Source: Phymatolithon calcareum (taxonomy: Eukaryota > Rhodophyta > Florideophyceae > Hapalidiales). Taken from it: 64,000 nucleotides of DNA. Every line of letters starts with the position of its first letter. Position 1 is the stretch's first letter. The notes beneath the pieces are model-generated. The model saw only the letters and a program-made list of their open reading frames with translations, searched no databases and was not told where the DNA came from. Shown one piece after another: positions 19,518 to 29,425 of the stretch. Position numbers and translations under genes: made by a program. The stretch is from assembly GCA_977006965.1 (NCBI GenBank), contig OZ345365.1, positions 434,001 to 498,000 of the forward strand, in the 5' to 3' direction.

Positions 19518-21374
19518 ATGGCCGATAAATCGCAATCAATTCATGATCAATTGAACACGATCTTGAATCGCGTCGAGAAACTTGAGTTGGCCAGCAAAAG
19601 TGGCGGCGTCCCACCTGAAAGTGCGGATGGGCCGTCCTTCAGCAACGATTTCGGGCTGGGCTCGTGCACGTTGCCCGAGGTTCCCGAGCGGCCGCTCGCG
19701 CCTGGAGTGTCGAGCTACCGAGAGGGGCTGATTCGCCTCATCGGAAAGAAATGGGTCAACGGCACAAAGCTCAAGTATTACATGTTCGACAGTGGCCCGT
19801 TCAAAGGCGTGCCGAGCAACGAGAACCTCGTCCGAGCGGCTTTTAAGGCGTGGGAGGATGTAGGCATCGGGATCGAATTCGAGGAAGTCACTGACATCAA
19901 CGTCGCCCAGGTCCGCATTGGCTTCTTGAGAGGCGACGGCTCATGGTCTTATGTGGGCAGGGACGTGGTAGACATTCCAGGCCGACAGGAGCGGACGATG
20001 AATTTCGGGTGGGACCTGACGCAAGATCCGCGCGGCGGCGGACTGGACACCCCGATCCACGAAATTGGCCATACCCTAGGGTTCAAGCACGAGCATCAAA
20101 ATCCGTTTTCGGGGATCGTGTGGGACGAAGAGGCCATGTATCTCACGTATGGCGGCCCGCCGAACAACTGGTCCCGCGAAAGAACGTTCCAAAACATCCT
20201 TCGCAAACTGTCTCCGCAGGAAGTTGCGGGCTCGAACTGGGACCCCAATTCGATCATGCACTACGGCTTTCGGGCGGGGATGATTACCGAACCTGCCCAG
20301 TATAACAAAGGCCTTCGGCCCTCTGACGGACTTACCGACATCGACAAGGCGGAAACACGCAAGTTCTACCCGCCGCTCAACAAGGCCAAGTATAAGAAGC
20401 TGGAACCGTCCATCTTGGAGAAAATGTCGATTGGCCCTGGCGAGCAAAGCAACTTTGCTATTGAAGTCGATCGCTCCGACAAATACACGATCCAGACTTT
20501 CGGCAACTCCGACGCAGTGATGGTGTTATTCGAAGAGGTGAATGGCGAAATGGAATTCGTCGCAGGGGACGACGACAGTGGAACAAGTCTCAATGCGAAG
20601 ATTACCACGCGGCTGGTTCACACCCACAAGCATGTGCTCCATTGGCTCCTCATTCAACGCCGAGGCTTTTGCGGCCGTACACGCATTTCCGGCAGCATCC
20701 AGTCTACCGATATCGCGCGGCAGCACTATTCGATGGTTCACCGACAGCAAGAGCTGCATAGACGCACTCAACGGCCAGCCGCGGATGTTTGGATGTTTGG
20801 AGAGATGGTTCGGAAACTATGGAATCTTATGGAACAAATCATGGCACAGGAGATTCACATAGAATGCATTTGGATACCGAGTCACTGCGGAGTCCCGAAA
20901 AATGAGTCTGCTGATGAGCTCGCGCGCCGGGGAATCTCGGAATCAAGCCTGCTATCACATCAAGTGGTACCTCTCACCATGGAAGCGGCACGATCCATTA
21001 TCAAACCGCCTTGCAAAAGCAAACCAGTTACCATCCCGACACTCCCGGAAGACCTACACCTCTCACATAGACGGGCTGAGGTAATACTCAACCAGCTCAT
21101 AACTAATTGCTGTCCAATCGTCGCCAGCTTTCACCATGGACACAACGAGAATGAGCCACTTCCTCACGACCCAATGTGCAAGAAATGCCCGTATGGTGTG
21201 AAGGAAACTGTGGAACATATGATCCTACATTTTTCGGGTCGGGCTGTTAGTCGACGGAAATTCATCGGCAGAGTTCGGAGCAAAACGGTAGAAGATCTGT
21301 GCAGAGAGAAACCCGTAGCGATAATCCAATATTTGAACGAAGAGAACTTGCTCGAGAGCAAGTTTAGGCGTTAA
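19518..21374 (+). CDS. Astacin-type metalloprotease, read-through fusion to LINE RNase H (right copy)
   Basis: Same 618-codon layout as the left copy: coiled-coil N-terminus, catalytic domain about 60-290 with HEIGHTLGFKHEH at 181-193 and SIMHY at 245-249, PPC domain begun at about 310. Authentic protease codons end at 20640 (residue 374), where the LINE C fragment starts; codons 375-618 are LINE-derived. Differences from the left copy include Val/Met near residue 210, Gly/Arg after SIMHYGF, and Asp-Gln-Arg / Glu-Gln-Ser near 312. Known family members cleave peptide bonds using zinc; PPC domains are usually secreted and trimmed, yet no signal peptide is seen. Whether the fusion is expressed is unknown. 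Confidence 0.85.
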   Translation: MADKSQSIHDQLNTILNRVEKLELASKSGGVPPESADGPSFSNDFGLGSCTLPEVPERPLAPGVSSYREGLIRLIGKKWVNGTKLKYYMFDSGPFKGVPSNENLVRAAFKAWEDVGIGIEFEEVTDINVAQVRIGFLRGDGSWSYVGRDVVDIPGRQERTMNFGWDLTQDPRGGGLDTPIHEIGHTLGFKHEHQNPFSGIVWDEEAMYLTYGGPPNNWSRERTFQNILRKLSPQEVAGSNWDPNSIMHYGFRAGMITEPAQYNKGLRPSDGLTDIDKAETRKFYPPLNKAKYKKLEPSILEKMSIGPGEQSNFAIEVDRSDKYTIQTFGNSDAVMVLFEEVNGEMEFVAGDDDSGTSLNAKITTRLVHTHKHVLHWLLIQRRGFCGRTRISGSIQSTDIARQHYSMVHRQQELHRRTQRPAADVWMFGEMVRKLWNLMEQIMAQEIHIECIWIPSHCGVPKNESADELARRGISESSLLSHQVVPLTMEAARSIIKPPCKSKPVTIPTLPEDLHLSHRRAEVILNQLITNCCPIVASFHHGHNENEPLPHDPMCKKCPYGVKETVEHMILHFSGRAVSRRKFIGRVRSKTVEDLCREKPVAIIQYLNEENLLESKFRR

Positions 21375-21420
21375 CTTAAAAATTGACGTCATTTGCAATA
21401 AAGAAAGAAAGAAAGAAAGT
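20641..21420 (+). mobile_element. LINE C 3' fragment inserted in metalloprotease gene (right arm)
   Basis: Flanked by ATGTGCTCC at 20632-20640 and 21421-21429. RNase H is split over two frames: Glu and Asp residues (FNAEAF, WFTDSKSCIDAL) in the frame of the short ORF 20542-20862, and the C-terminal SHCGVPKNESADELA in the fused ORF, implying a frameshift near 20800-20850. It ends with AATAAA and a (GAAA)n tail. The finger at the end reads LHF where the 3610-3858 relative keeps LRC. Confidence 0.9.
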
Positions 21421-22972
21421 ATGTGCTCCGCATCCGGCTCTACCTGAATTGGGCTACAGTAATGACCACAATTAGTGCGGACCGCACTAATTAGGAACAT
21501 GAAAATCCAAGCTGGAACCAACAATTAGTGTGGACCGCACTATTCAGGAACCTGGTATACTATTTAGGAACCCGCACTAATAGGTGTGACCAACAATTAG
21601 TGCGCCAGGTTTATAGAAACACTATTCTCGCCAGCAAGACGAGATATAAGAAAGGAAAGTACATATTGCTATTAGAAGACGACCGAGTGAATAAACTATA
21701 CATCTTCCTGTATGTTCGCGGACTTCTCTCCAAGATCTGGTACTGGCTCCCCTTCGAAATGCACTTTATGCTCACGGACAATCTCTTGCAACTCTCTTTT
21801 CAACTGCGACACTTTCCACACCCCGTTTTCCATACCGAGACCGCATTGGAGCATTGCTTTGTGTTCTCCAAGAGCCGTCAGTGTCCGAGCTTACATAGAT
21901 TTCGAGTAGAATTTTCCATTGCCTTGCGATTGTATTGCCAGGATATTTGCAAAGAAACTCAAATACAGCAGTGGAGGCTTCGGGAACTCTGTCCTTGTTT
22001 TCTGAGATGGTCGATTGTTCTTGTCGAAGCCCATACGCCAAAGGCGGCTTTTTAGAGCAATGAGCTCTTTTTCTTCGTCTTCCAGCATACCGTGAAGGAT
22101 GATATTGCAGAACGGTATACTGCTGGAGGTGATGTTCAATATCGAGATTTTGTTTTTCTGATGACCGGCTTCAGGTATCGCTCTTTAAATGCCTTTTCAA
22201 ATCGCTATTGTTCTTACAAAAAGTCATTAATAGTACACCATTGACGTAATGTATGCATCTCTTGCACAGAAAAGGACAAAACTGGAGCTATGATTTAACG
22301 AAGAGCGAAAGCAGAAAGATTTTAACAAGAGATGGTTTGAAACTGGAGTTATGTTTTCTGGAGACGTAACACGAGCTGCTGTAGATGAAGTGCTGATAGC
22401 ACAGTGACAGCAGAGATAAACTTTCTTGTTTTAATTTCCGGGTAACTTATGCGTCTCGAATGCAGCACTTTACAGAGGTTTATAATGACAGCCTTACATA
22501 GTGTGAAAACGATTAAAATGTGTGCAGAGAGCTACTGTAGTGCCTTACATATCCTCGGAATACAGTTGCTGCTCAGGTATCCAGCACCTTACTCGACACT
22601 CCATTTCCAGCACCACCTTGCAGAGTGTAAATGAGATTCCATGGAAGCAGACACCCAGCGATGCTCAGCACATAAAAGAGAGGCCCGTGCCAATGGAGCT
22701 GAGGAGACTTTCCAAGCTACTGTCAGGTGGACAGTAGTACGTGGAAGATTTCAAGTTGAAAACAGCGGATGAGAATGATATAACCTTTCCGAAAAAAATT
22801 ATTTTAGAGACCCTAATTAGTGCATCCACGCTAACAAAAAGAGGGGACAACAATTAGTGCGGCCCACACTAATTTGGAATCTGACGTACTAATTAGGAAC
22901 CCGCACTATTTAGGAATCCGCACTAATTGTGGTCGTTACTGTAGTGGGGATACAGCCGTGATGTTGTCGTAG
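21421..22972 (+). pseudogene. Displaced 3' codons and original stop of the metalloprotease
   Basis: After the LINE fragment, 21429-21455 encodes nine codons that fit the last strands of a PPC domain (RLYLNWA). After the pogo-like element, 22944-22969 with the A at 21456 gives nine more (SGDTAVML plus one), then TAG at 22970-22972. These restore a standard PPC ending, so the uninterrupted gene would have had about 392 codons. Bases 22973-23100 are probably its old 3' flank. Confidence 0.82.
21457..22941. mobile_element. Pogo-like DNA transposon (right-arm copy)
   Basis: Inverted counterpart of 11740-13224 with TA duplications at 21455-21456 and 22942-22943. The long frame corresponding to 12437-13153 is cut to 175 codons by a TAT-to-TAG change at about 22055, showing that frame is not under selection. 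Confidence 0.82.
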
Positions 22973-23177
22973 GCCACCTTGGGCTATCGAGACCCCCAGA
23001 TTGCCGCGTCAAATTGCGACCGTCATCGAGTTCCAGAACGGTCCGCAGATCAACAACTGCTGCAGAGCAAAAGAAATGTTCTACCTTACAGTGATACATT
23101 GGGGATATTTGATGATTTGATTTTGAGAGCTCCCAAAGCCTCACCTTAGAGTAAAGCGGTAGCTCTTGCGATATTCT

Positions 23178-23385
23178 CTAAGCTAAATTCTTCTGGCTAC
23201 CTAAAATGTTCTTGATTCGTAATTCTCTCCGAAGAAGAGCTCCTGTGAGTCTCTTGCACTCAAACTCAATTTCTGCACTCATCCTAGACGACGCTAGAGT
23301 ACGTTGTTAGGCGGCTAGTTCGATCAGCACGGTAATCCCAAAGTAGGCACCAAATACTGATTTCCTCCAAAGGGGTGCTCGGTTG
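23178..23385 (-). pseudogene. LINE G ORF2 C-terminus (right arm)
   Basis: Mirror of 11296-11503: NRAPLWRKS module and ECKRLTGALLRRELRIKN, ending at the TAG whose complement is at 23178-23180. The LINE 3' terminus is near 23101. It is separated from the rest of LINE G by LTR X and the copia element. Confidence 0.8.
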
Positions 23386-23466
23386 AATGTTGTAGTGTAC
23401 GGGATTCTGTTTGTCGAACTCCTCCGTCACTGGTCTGTAGATGATGGACATTTCCTGGTTTGCTTG

Positions 23467-24169
23467 AGAGGAAGCACAACCACGCTCCTGGATCCTGTTT
23501 CGCAAGACACTCTTCTCACACGTGCGGACCTTCATATGAGTTTGGTGAGTCTCGGACACGTTAATCTGATATCTTTCAATTCACCATTTCACTCCGCCAT
23601 ACCGATTGAATTCAAGCTCAATTTGAGCTTCCTACCGTGGATCAAGACGTTCACCTCGCTCGTCGGCTCATACGCTTTCTACGCATGTTCTCCCTTCATA
23701 TGTTTTATTTGTCATCGCTACACTCATCATTGTTCAAGGTGTCACCCAAGAGGAACAGTAATTCCTTTGCATCCGTTTTTGGGCGCAACTCATGGTAAGG
23801 CACAATATTGTTACCCATATGGGTACAATACAAGAAATTGTTTCTCTTCCTGTAATCAGTCGTTCCGTTTAATCTCTTGTCAAGGCTTTGTGTGCATTCT
23901 CTACGTGATAGTCGCGCGCATTTGCGCAGACACATCATCATCCGTTTCATATACCATATGAATCGAGATGCACCGCTAGCTCGTCTACTTGATTCAATGA
24001 ATCCAGAAGTAGTATAAGTAGCAGCACCATCAATAAACTTGACAAGCAAGGACTTGTCAACAATCATCGATCTACAACTTGTCACACTCAATCACCACCT
24101 CTACATACAGCAACACGCCGCCGCCGTTCTAATCACTGTTCAATGGGGCTAAACAGTTCCGGACTCTCA
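23467..24169 (+). repeat. copia 5' LTR
   Basis: Starts AGAGGAAGC (first base changed from TG of the other LTRs) and ends CTCTCA. Contains the 14-base palindrome TACCCATATGGGTA and a possible TATA-like GTATAAGTAG near 24013. Confidence 0.93.
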
Positions 24170-24838
24170 GTTATGGGCCCAGAAGGGCTAAATGTTGCTA
24201 CATCATTATCGGACAAGATACCTCCTTCATTTGACGGGCATTCTCGATATGAACTTTATCGCCAGGACGTCGAGTTGTGGCTCTGCCTCACGAACCTGGA
24301 CGCTAACAAGCAAGGACCCGCTATAATTGGGCGACTGGCCGGAGAACCTAAATCTTCACCGAAATCTCTCGGTACGGCCATTATTGCCAGCACTGACGGT
24401 GCACTCAAAATTCTTGAACACCTGGATAACTCATACTGTGTGGATGATACAGACCAACTGGACCTGGACTTAGCATCTTTTCTGGACTACTCATGGGACA
24501 ACAACACCAGCATCGAGACCTTCATTGCTGGATTTCACGCTCGATTGGACAAGTTGGCAGAGCTGAATCTCAACACCAAACTCCAAGGTCACCTTCTACT
24601 TCGCCAAGCTCGACTTAATGCGCATTCTAAGAATATGATTGTTGGAGCCGCTTCTGGTAATTACGAAGTGCGATCTATATCCAGCTCTCTGCGACAAGCC
24701 TTTCGAAATAACTCAGAATCCAGCATGTTGGCCGGAGATAATAAGGTTAATGACACAGACCACAAGAACGGAAGCGATGCCATTTGCCACTATTGCAAAA
24801 AGAGGGGTCATATTAAGTGGGATTGTCGCAAGCTCTAG
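24143..24838 (+). pseudogene. gag: copia Gag
   Basis: 231 codons, beginning inside the LTR. Residues 25-60 (PPSFDGHSRYELYRQDVELW) fit copia-type Gag N-termini. It ends in a CCHC zinc knuckle CHYCKKRGHIKWDC that would bind the element RNA. A TAG at 24836-24838 follows three residues after the knuckle, exactly between Gag and protease. The frame continues open beyond it, so the stop is either a mutation or a leaky Gag/Pol stop. Confidence 0.85.
24170..24182 (+). promoter_or_regulatory. Primer-binding site, initiator-tRNA-Met anticodon-arm type
   Basis: GTTATGGGCCCAG follows the LTR directly. It is complementary to the anticodon stem-loop of eukaryotic initiator tRNA-Met rather than its 3' end, the arrangement known for Drosophila copia (half-tRNA primer). 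Confidence 0.7.
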
Positions 24839-26506
24839 GCTAAAAATCGGTCAAATAGCCAAAGCACTCCAGCTCCGAAAGACCAAGGAAACCGAAACAC
24901 ACATCTGCCCCCAACATTCTACATCTATGCTACTTCATCAGCTGACACTGCTGCTCGTGCCCTAATCGACACCGAGGCATGCGGGTCGATTGTTGGGAAA
25001 GATACCTTAAACTCTGCTATGCGCACTGTGGGCATTTCTGACCTTCAGAATGGCACTATCAAGCGGCACACACATCGTTTTGGTAATCATTCTAAGGAGT
25101 TTGAAACAGTCTGCTCTGTCATTTTTCCATTTCATCTCACCTCCATCGACAACAAGAGCTTCAACTTCAATATTTCATTTGATGTTATTGAGGGAAATCT
25201 TCCGTTCCAAGTTCGGATGCCAGGACTGGAAGCCATGGAATCATGGATCAATTGCAAGAACAAAATTCTTGGTATCTGGATTACTGGAAAATGCTTCCGG
25301 GTACAGCTGCAGCAAGACGGAACGCACCTCTATTTACCTCTTCTTCATCCTCGTTCATCCTACTATACGTTCTCATCATCTCAAGGCCGGCCATGGCGTC
25401 AGTTGCGCTATACACCCGAGCAGGAAGTTATTGATCCATCCTCACACCAAACCTACTCTGTCAATCCTGCTCCGGTCTCATACAGTATCAGCGGTACAAC
25501 TACCACTTACAATATTCACTCCGAAAATCCGCCTTCATTCGATCTTCGCGACCTCAAGAAACTGCATCTCCAGCTGAAGCATGGTTCGTACTCTGAGATG
25601 CACACATGGCTAAAAACTGCCAAAAAGTGGGCACCAGACCTTGAAGACAGCATCAGAGAGCTTATCCAAGACTGCACATGCGGGGACGCCGAATACCCGA
25701 AACCGCAGCCTAAAGTCAGCACTACTCCTCCAAATCGCTCCCCCCAAGATGAAGTTGCCGTGGATGTCGTTTTCATGGAAGGTGTACCCTGTATCCACAT
25801 TGTGGACAAATGTACAACTTGGTCGGAATCCGCTGTACTGTCCCGACGATCTATGTACCTCCAAATCGCCGCCTTTCAGAAAATTCAAGTGCTCAGACAT
25901 GGAGCTCCGCGCGCTATTTACGGCGATGGCGAGTATAAAAATGAAGATTTCGCGAATTTCTGCAAGCGAATCGGGGCGACGTTCATTTCCATTGCTGCTA
26001 ACGATCACCAAGCCAATGGTTCGATTGAAAATGCTAACCGCACTCTCAAATCATATTTCCGCCGCATCCGATCCGAAGATCAAAAGTCGTCTGTGGAAGA
26101 TATTTTGGCCGAAGCAACATACGGGAAGAATATTTGCATCGGGTCGAAAGGAGCATCTGCTTTTCAGCTACTATACGGACGGAACCCAAACATCATGGCA
26201 CTTACCGACATACCGGTACCTTCGCTCTCTGATTACCAGGCCAACGTTGCAAATCATCGCATTGCCAGGATGCTACGCGCACAAGTTCAACAAAGTTCCA
26301 ATGTGGTTCCTGGAGACCATGTGTTCTTCTGGCGGGACCAATTCCGCTGGATAGGGCCTGCTCGTGTCGTCTCAATTACAGGAAGTACTGTTCATCTCCT
26401 TCACAATGAGCGCAGCAAAACAGCAGACATATCACGGGTTCGAAGAACTATTGCACCTGTCGAGCTTTTGCACATTGATGATGAATCCAGCTCAATGGAA
26501 CTCTGA
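24839..26506 (+). pseudogene. pol: copia protease and integrase
   Basis: Same frame as Gag. Protease signature LIDTEACGSIVG at about 24964: the usual D-S/T-G reads D-T-E, so the active-site loop is altered. GAG-pre-integrase His/Cys finger (LHLQLKHG ... CTC) at about 25560-25680. Integrase core with VDVVFMEG (Asp), IYGDGEY (Asp) and NGSIENANRTLK (Glu), spanning about 25740-26050. A TGA at 26504 separates it from RT in the same frame. Confidence 0.88.
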
Positions 26507-28339
26507 GCAACCGAAGAATCTCCCGAGAGTACAGAAATTTCTAACCCCGATGTACCAACGGAAGTCATCCCTCACACAGTTCGTACCCGCGCTGTGTCCC
26601 GTGAAGACCGAGTGGTGACCAGATCTCAAACCCGGCAAGCCATGGAAAATAACAACGATCCACAGCGCGAGCCCTGGAGGACATCCAACAACTATACTTT
26701 CGCAACATTTCAGACGCGCAAAATAGCACCGGATGAAAAGCGAGCCGCTTATGCTCGTGAAATGAAGAACTGGGAAGAACAAGACGCGATGATTGCCGTC
26801 ACTCGTTCAGAAGTACCGGACGGTGCTAATGTGATTGGATCTCACGTCGTCTACCGTGTACGTGCAGATGACACAGTCAAGGCAAGAATTGTGCCTCGCG
26901 GAGATCATGATGCAGACCGGCATTATTTACGAACAGATTTACCGTGCATGAATCTCGACACCTTTCGCCTGATCCTCTCCATTGCCGCCCAGAACAAATG
27001 GTGTATTGGTGAAATGGACATTACTGCGGCGTTTCTACAAGCCGAAGGCATGTCAAGAATTGTATATGTACGCCCACCCGCCGAAGAACAATCCCATGGC
27101 ATATTGTGGCGTCTCACTGCTGCTGCATATGGTTTGGCTGACTCAGGTCGTCTGTGGTATCTCACATCGGATACCAAGCTCGTCAATATATTTGGGTTGA
27201 CGAAATCAAGGTTCGAAAACGCACTGTATTATCGCAAGAATTCCGAGGGCAAGCTCTGTTTTATTGTGACTTGTCAAGTCGACAATTATATCTATGCCCG
27301 TACAGAGGATGAAATTTTAAAATTCGAATGTATGCTGAAGTCAAGCTTTCAAGTTGGAGAACTCAAGAGAAGTAATTTTGACGTCTACGCAACTGAAATC
27401 CGGCAGAATGATGACAAAACCATTGTCATCACGCAAGACCAAAAGATGGCCGGCTTGAACAGTATCACACTTCAAGACGACATGACCAAGGACGGCAACC
27501 TCCCCGCTACACCGGCTGAGATTCGTGCCTTCACTGGCGTCGTCGGCTACATGCTCTTCATGGCGAGAGTGACTCATCCCATTATGTCATTCTACGCTTC
27601 CGATCAGGCATCCAAAGTTCCCAAACTCAAGCGCCATCATCTCAAAACTATCAACTCGCACATCAAGTATCTGAAGTCTGTTCGGCCTGAAATATTGTAT
27701 CGCTCCGATGATCCAGACGCTGAATGCGTCTTGGAGGTCTATTCCGACGCGAGCCTACCGGCGAAAGGAGAAAATGCTTCGCGCTCTGGGTGGATCATTC
27801 TGAAACGTCACGGGTCTGCTGTTCATCCAATTGCGTGGCAATCTCGAAAAATCAAAAGAGTTGCCACTAGCTCGTCTGCCGCCGAAACGCTCTCTGCGAC
27901 TTCATCACTCGATACCGCACTCTACCTCATGAGTCTATTGGAAGAGCTGGGAATCGAATCAACTGTGTCTATGACAACGGACTCTAAGTCACTATTCGCT
28001 CTCGCCACGACCACCAAGGAGCCCCAGGAAAAGCGCCTCAAGGTAGATATCGCAGCCATCCGGGAAGAGTTTGAAGAAGGAAATATCTCTTGCATTCGTT
28101 GGTCTCCGGGACACTACCTCATCGCCGATGCCCTTACCAAAATTAACAAGGACTCCTCATCGCATCTCATGAACGTTTTTCGCACCGGACTTTACGATTC
28201 CCATCCAGATTCTGAATCCCGATTCTCACCAAAGGGGGAAGTGAGGAAGCACAACCACGCTCCTGGATCCTGTTTCGCAAGACACTCTTCTCACACGTGC
28301 GGACCTTCATATGAGTTTGGTGAGTCTCAGACACGTTAA
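26507..28339 (+). pseudogene. pol: copia reverse transcriptase and RNase H
   Basis: RT: KARIVPRGD, GEMDITAAFLQAE (catalytic Asp), AAYGLADSGRLWY, and QVDNYIYA in the place of the copia VDD motif, the first Asp being kept. RNase H: VYSDASLP, AWQSRKIKRVATSSSAAE, MTTDSKSLFAL and SPGHYLIADALTK provide the D-E-D-D set. The frame runs into the 3' LTR, stopping at 28339. Its first ATG after the TGA is 26594, but in the element it is part of one polyprotein. Confidence 0.9.
28231..28241 (+). promoter_or_regulatory. copia polypurine tract
   Basis: AAAGGGGGAAG directly precedes the TG of the 3' LTR, as expected for the plus-strand primer. Confidence 0.85.
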
Positions 28340-28944
28340 TCTGATATCTTTCAATTCACCATTTCACTCCGCCATACCGATTGAATTCAAGCTCAATTTG
28401 AGCTTCCTACCGTGGATCAAGACGTTCACCTCGCTCGTCGGCTCATACGCTTTCTACGCATGTTCTCCCTTCATATGTTTCATTTGTCATCGCTACACTC
28501 ATCATTGTTCAAGGTGTCACCCAAGAGGAACAGTAATTCCTTTGCATCCGTTTTTGGGCGCAACTCATGGTAAGGCACAATATTGTTACCCATATGGGTA
28601 CAATACAAGAAATTGTTTCTCTTCCTGTAATCAGTCGTTCCGTTTAATCTCTTGTCAAGGCTTTGTGTGCATTCTCTACGTGATAGTCGCGCGCATTTGC
28701 GCAGACACATCATCATCCGTTTCATATACCATATGAATCGAGATGCACCGCTAGCTCGTCTACTTGATTCAATGAATCCAGAAGTAGTATAAGTAGCAGA
28801 ACCATCAATAAACTTGACAAGCAAGGACTTATCAACAATCATCGATCTACAACTTGTCACACTCAATCACCACCTCTACATCCAGCAACACGCAGCCGCC
28901 GTTCTAATCACTGTTCAATGGGGCTAAACAGTTCCGGACTCTCA
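28242..28944 (+). repeat. copia 3' LTR
   Basis: Same length as the 5' LTR; begins TGAGGAAGC, ends CTCTCA, followed by GCTTG. Confidence 0.93.
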
Positions 28945-29425
28945 GCTTGCAGTGCCAAGCCAAGGGAGCGCTCACAGAACGAATACGTATAACGCCCTTA
29001 CCACTTCTTCAACACCGGTACTTCTCCCAAGTTCCTGTTTCGAAGGTGCTCCTCATGCGCCGACTGTACTTGTGCCGACTTCGAGTTCCTGTCCCGTTAG
29101 TGTTGCTGTCCCTTCTCGTTCCTCGTCGCCGCAAGATTTGCCGGCCAGGAGTATATACATTCTCCGTAGCTTACCGTGGGCCGTGATAGTTTGGCAAGCT
29201 ATCTGACCTCCCCGTATGGGTGTCCACTTACATACCCAGGTCATTTTCAATATAGTGCGTTGTCTCTGTTTAGTATTTAGGCTCTTCGACCAACCTTAGA
29301 AGGTGAGGGCATCGATCAACGACCAAGTAAACCTCTTCATTTAACTCCACACCTCTCAGCTGTCACTGTTGAACCACACACGACCGGCCATTCCCATGGC
29401 GGCCCCTGGCATGACTGGTTCTATA

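Larger units (their letters stand above)
23467..28944 (+). mobile_element. Full-length Ty1/copia retrotransposon (5478 bp)
   Basis: Two 703-bp LTRs, duplication GCTTG (23462-23466 and 28945-28949), a primer site, a single-frame Gag-PR-IN-RT-RNaseH polyprotein and a polypurine tract. Domain order PR-IN-RT-RH is diagnostic of copia. The LTRs differ at roughly 7 sites by eye, implying fairly recent insertion. Two in-frame stops (24836, 26504) and a protease-site change make it probably non-autonomous. The same insertion survives as a solo LTR at 10512-11214. Confidence 0.95.
23391..29425 (+). mobile_element. Solo LTR X containing the full copia element
   Basis: Flanked by AATGT (23386-23390 and 29426-29430). 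LTR X sequence is 23391-23466 and 28950-29425; everything between is the copia element with its GCTTG duplication. Plus strand is the TG...TA orientation. Confidence 0.7.
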
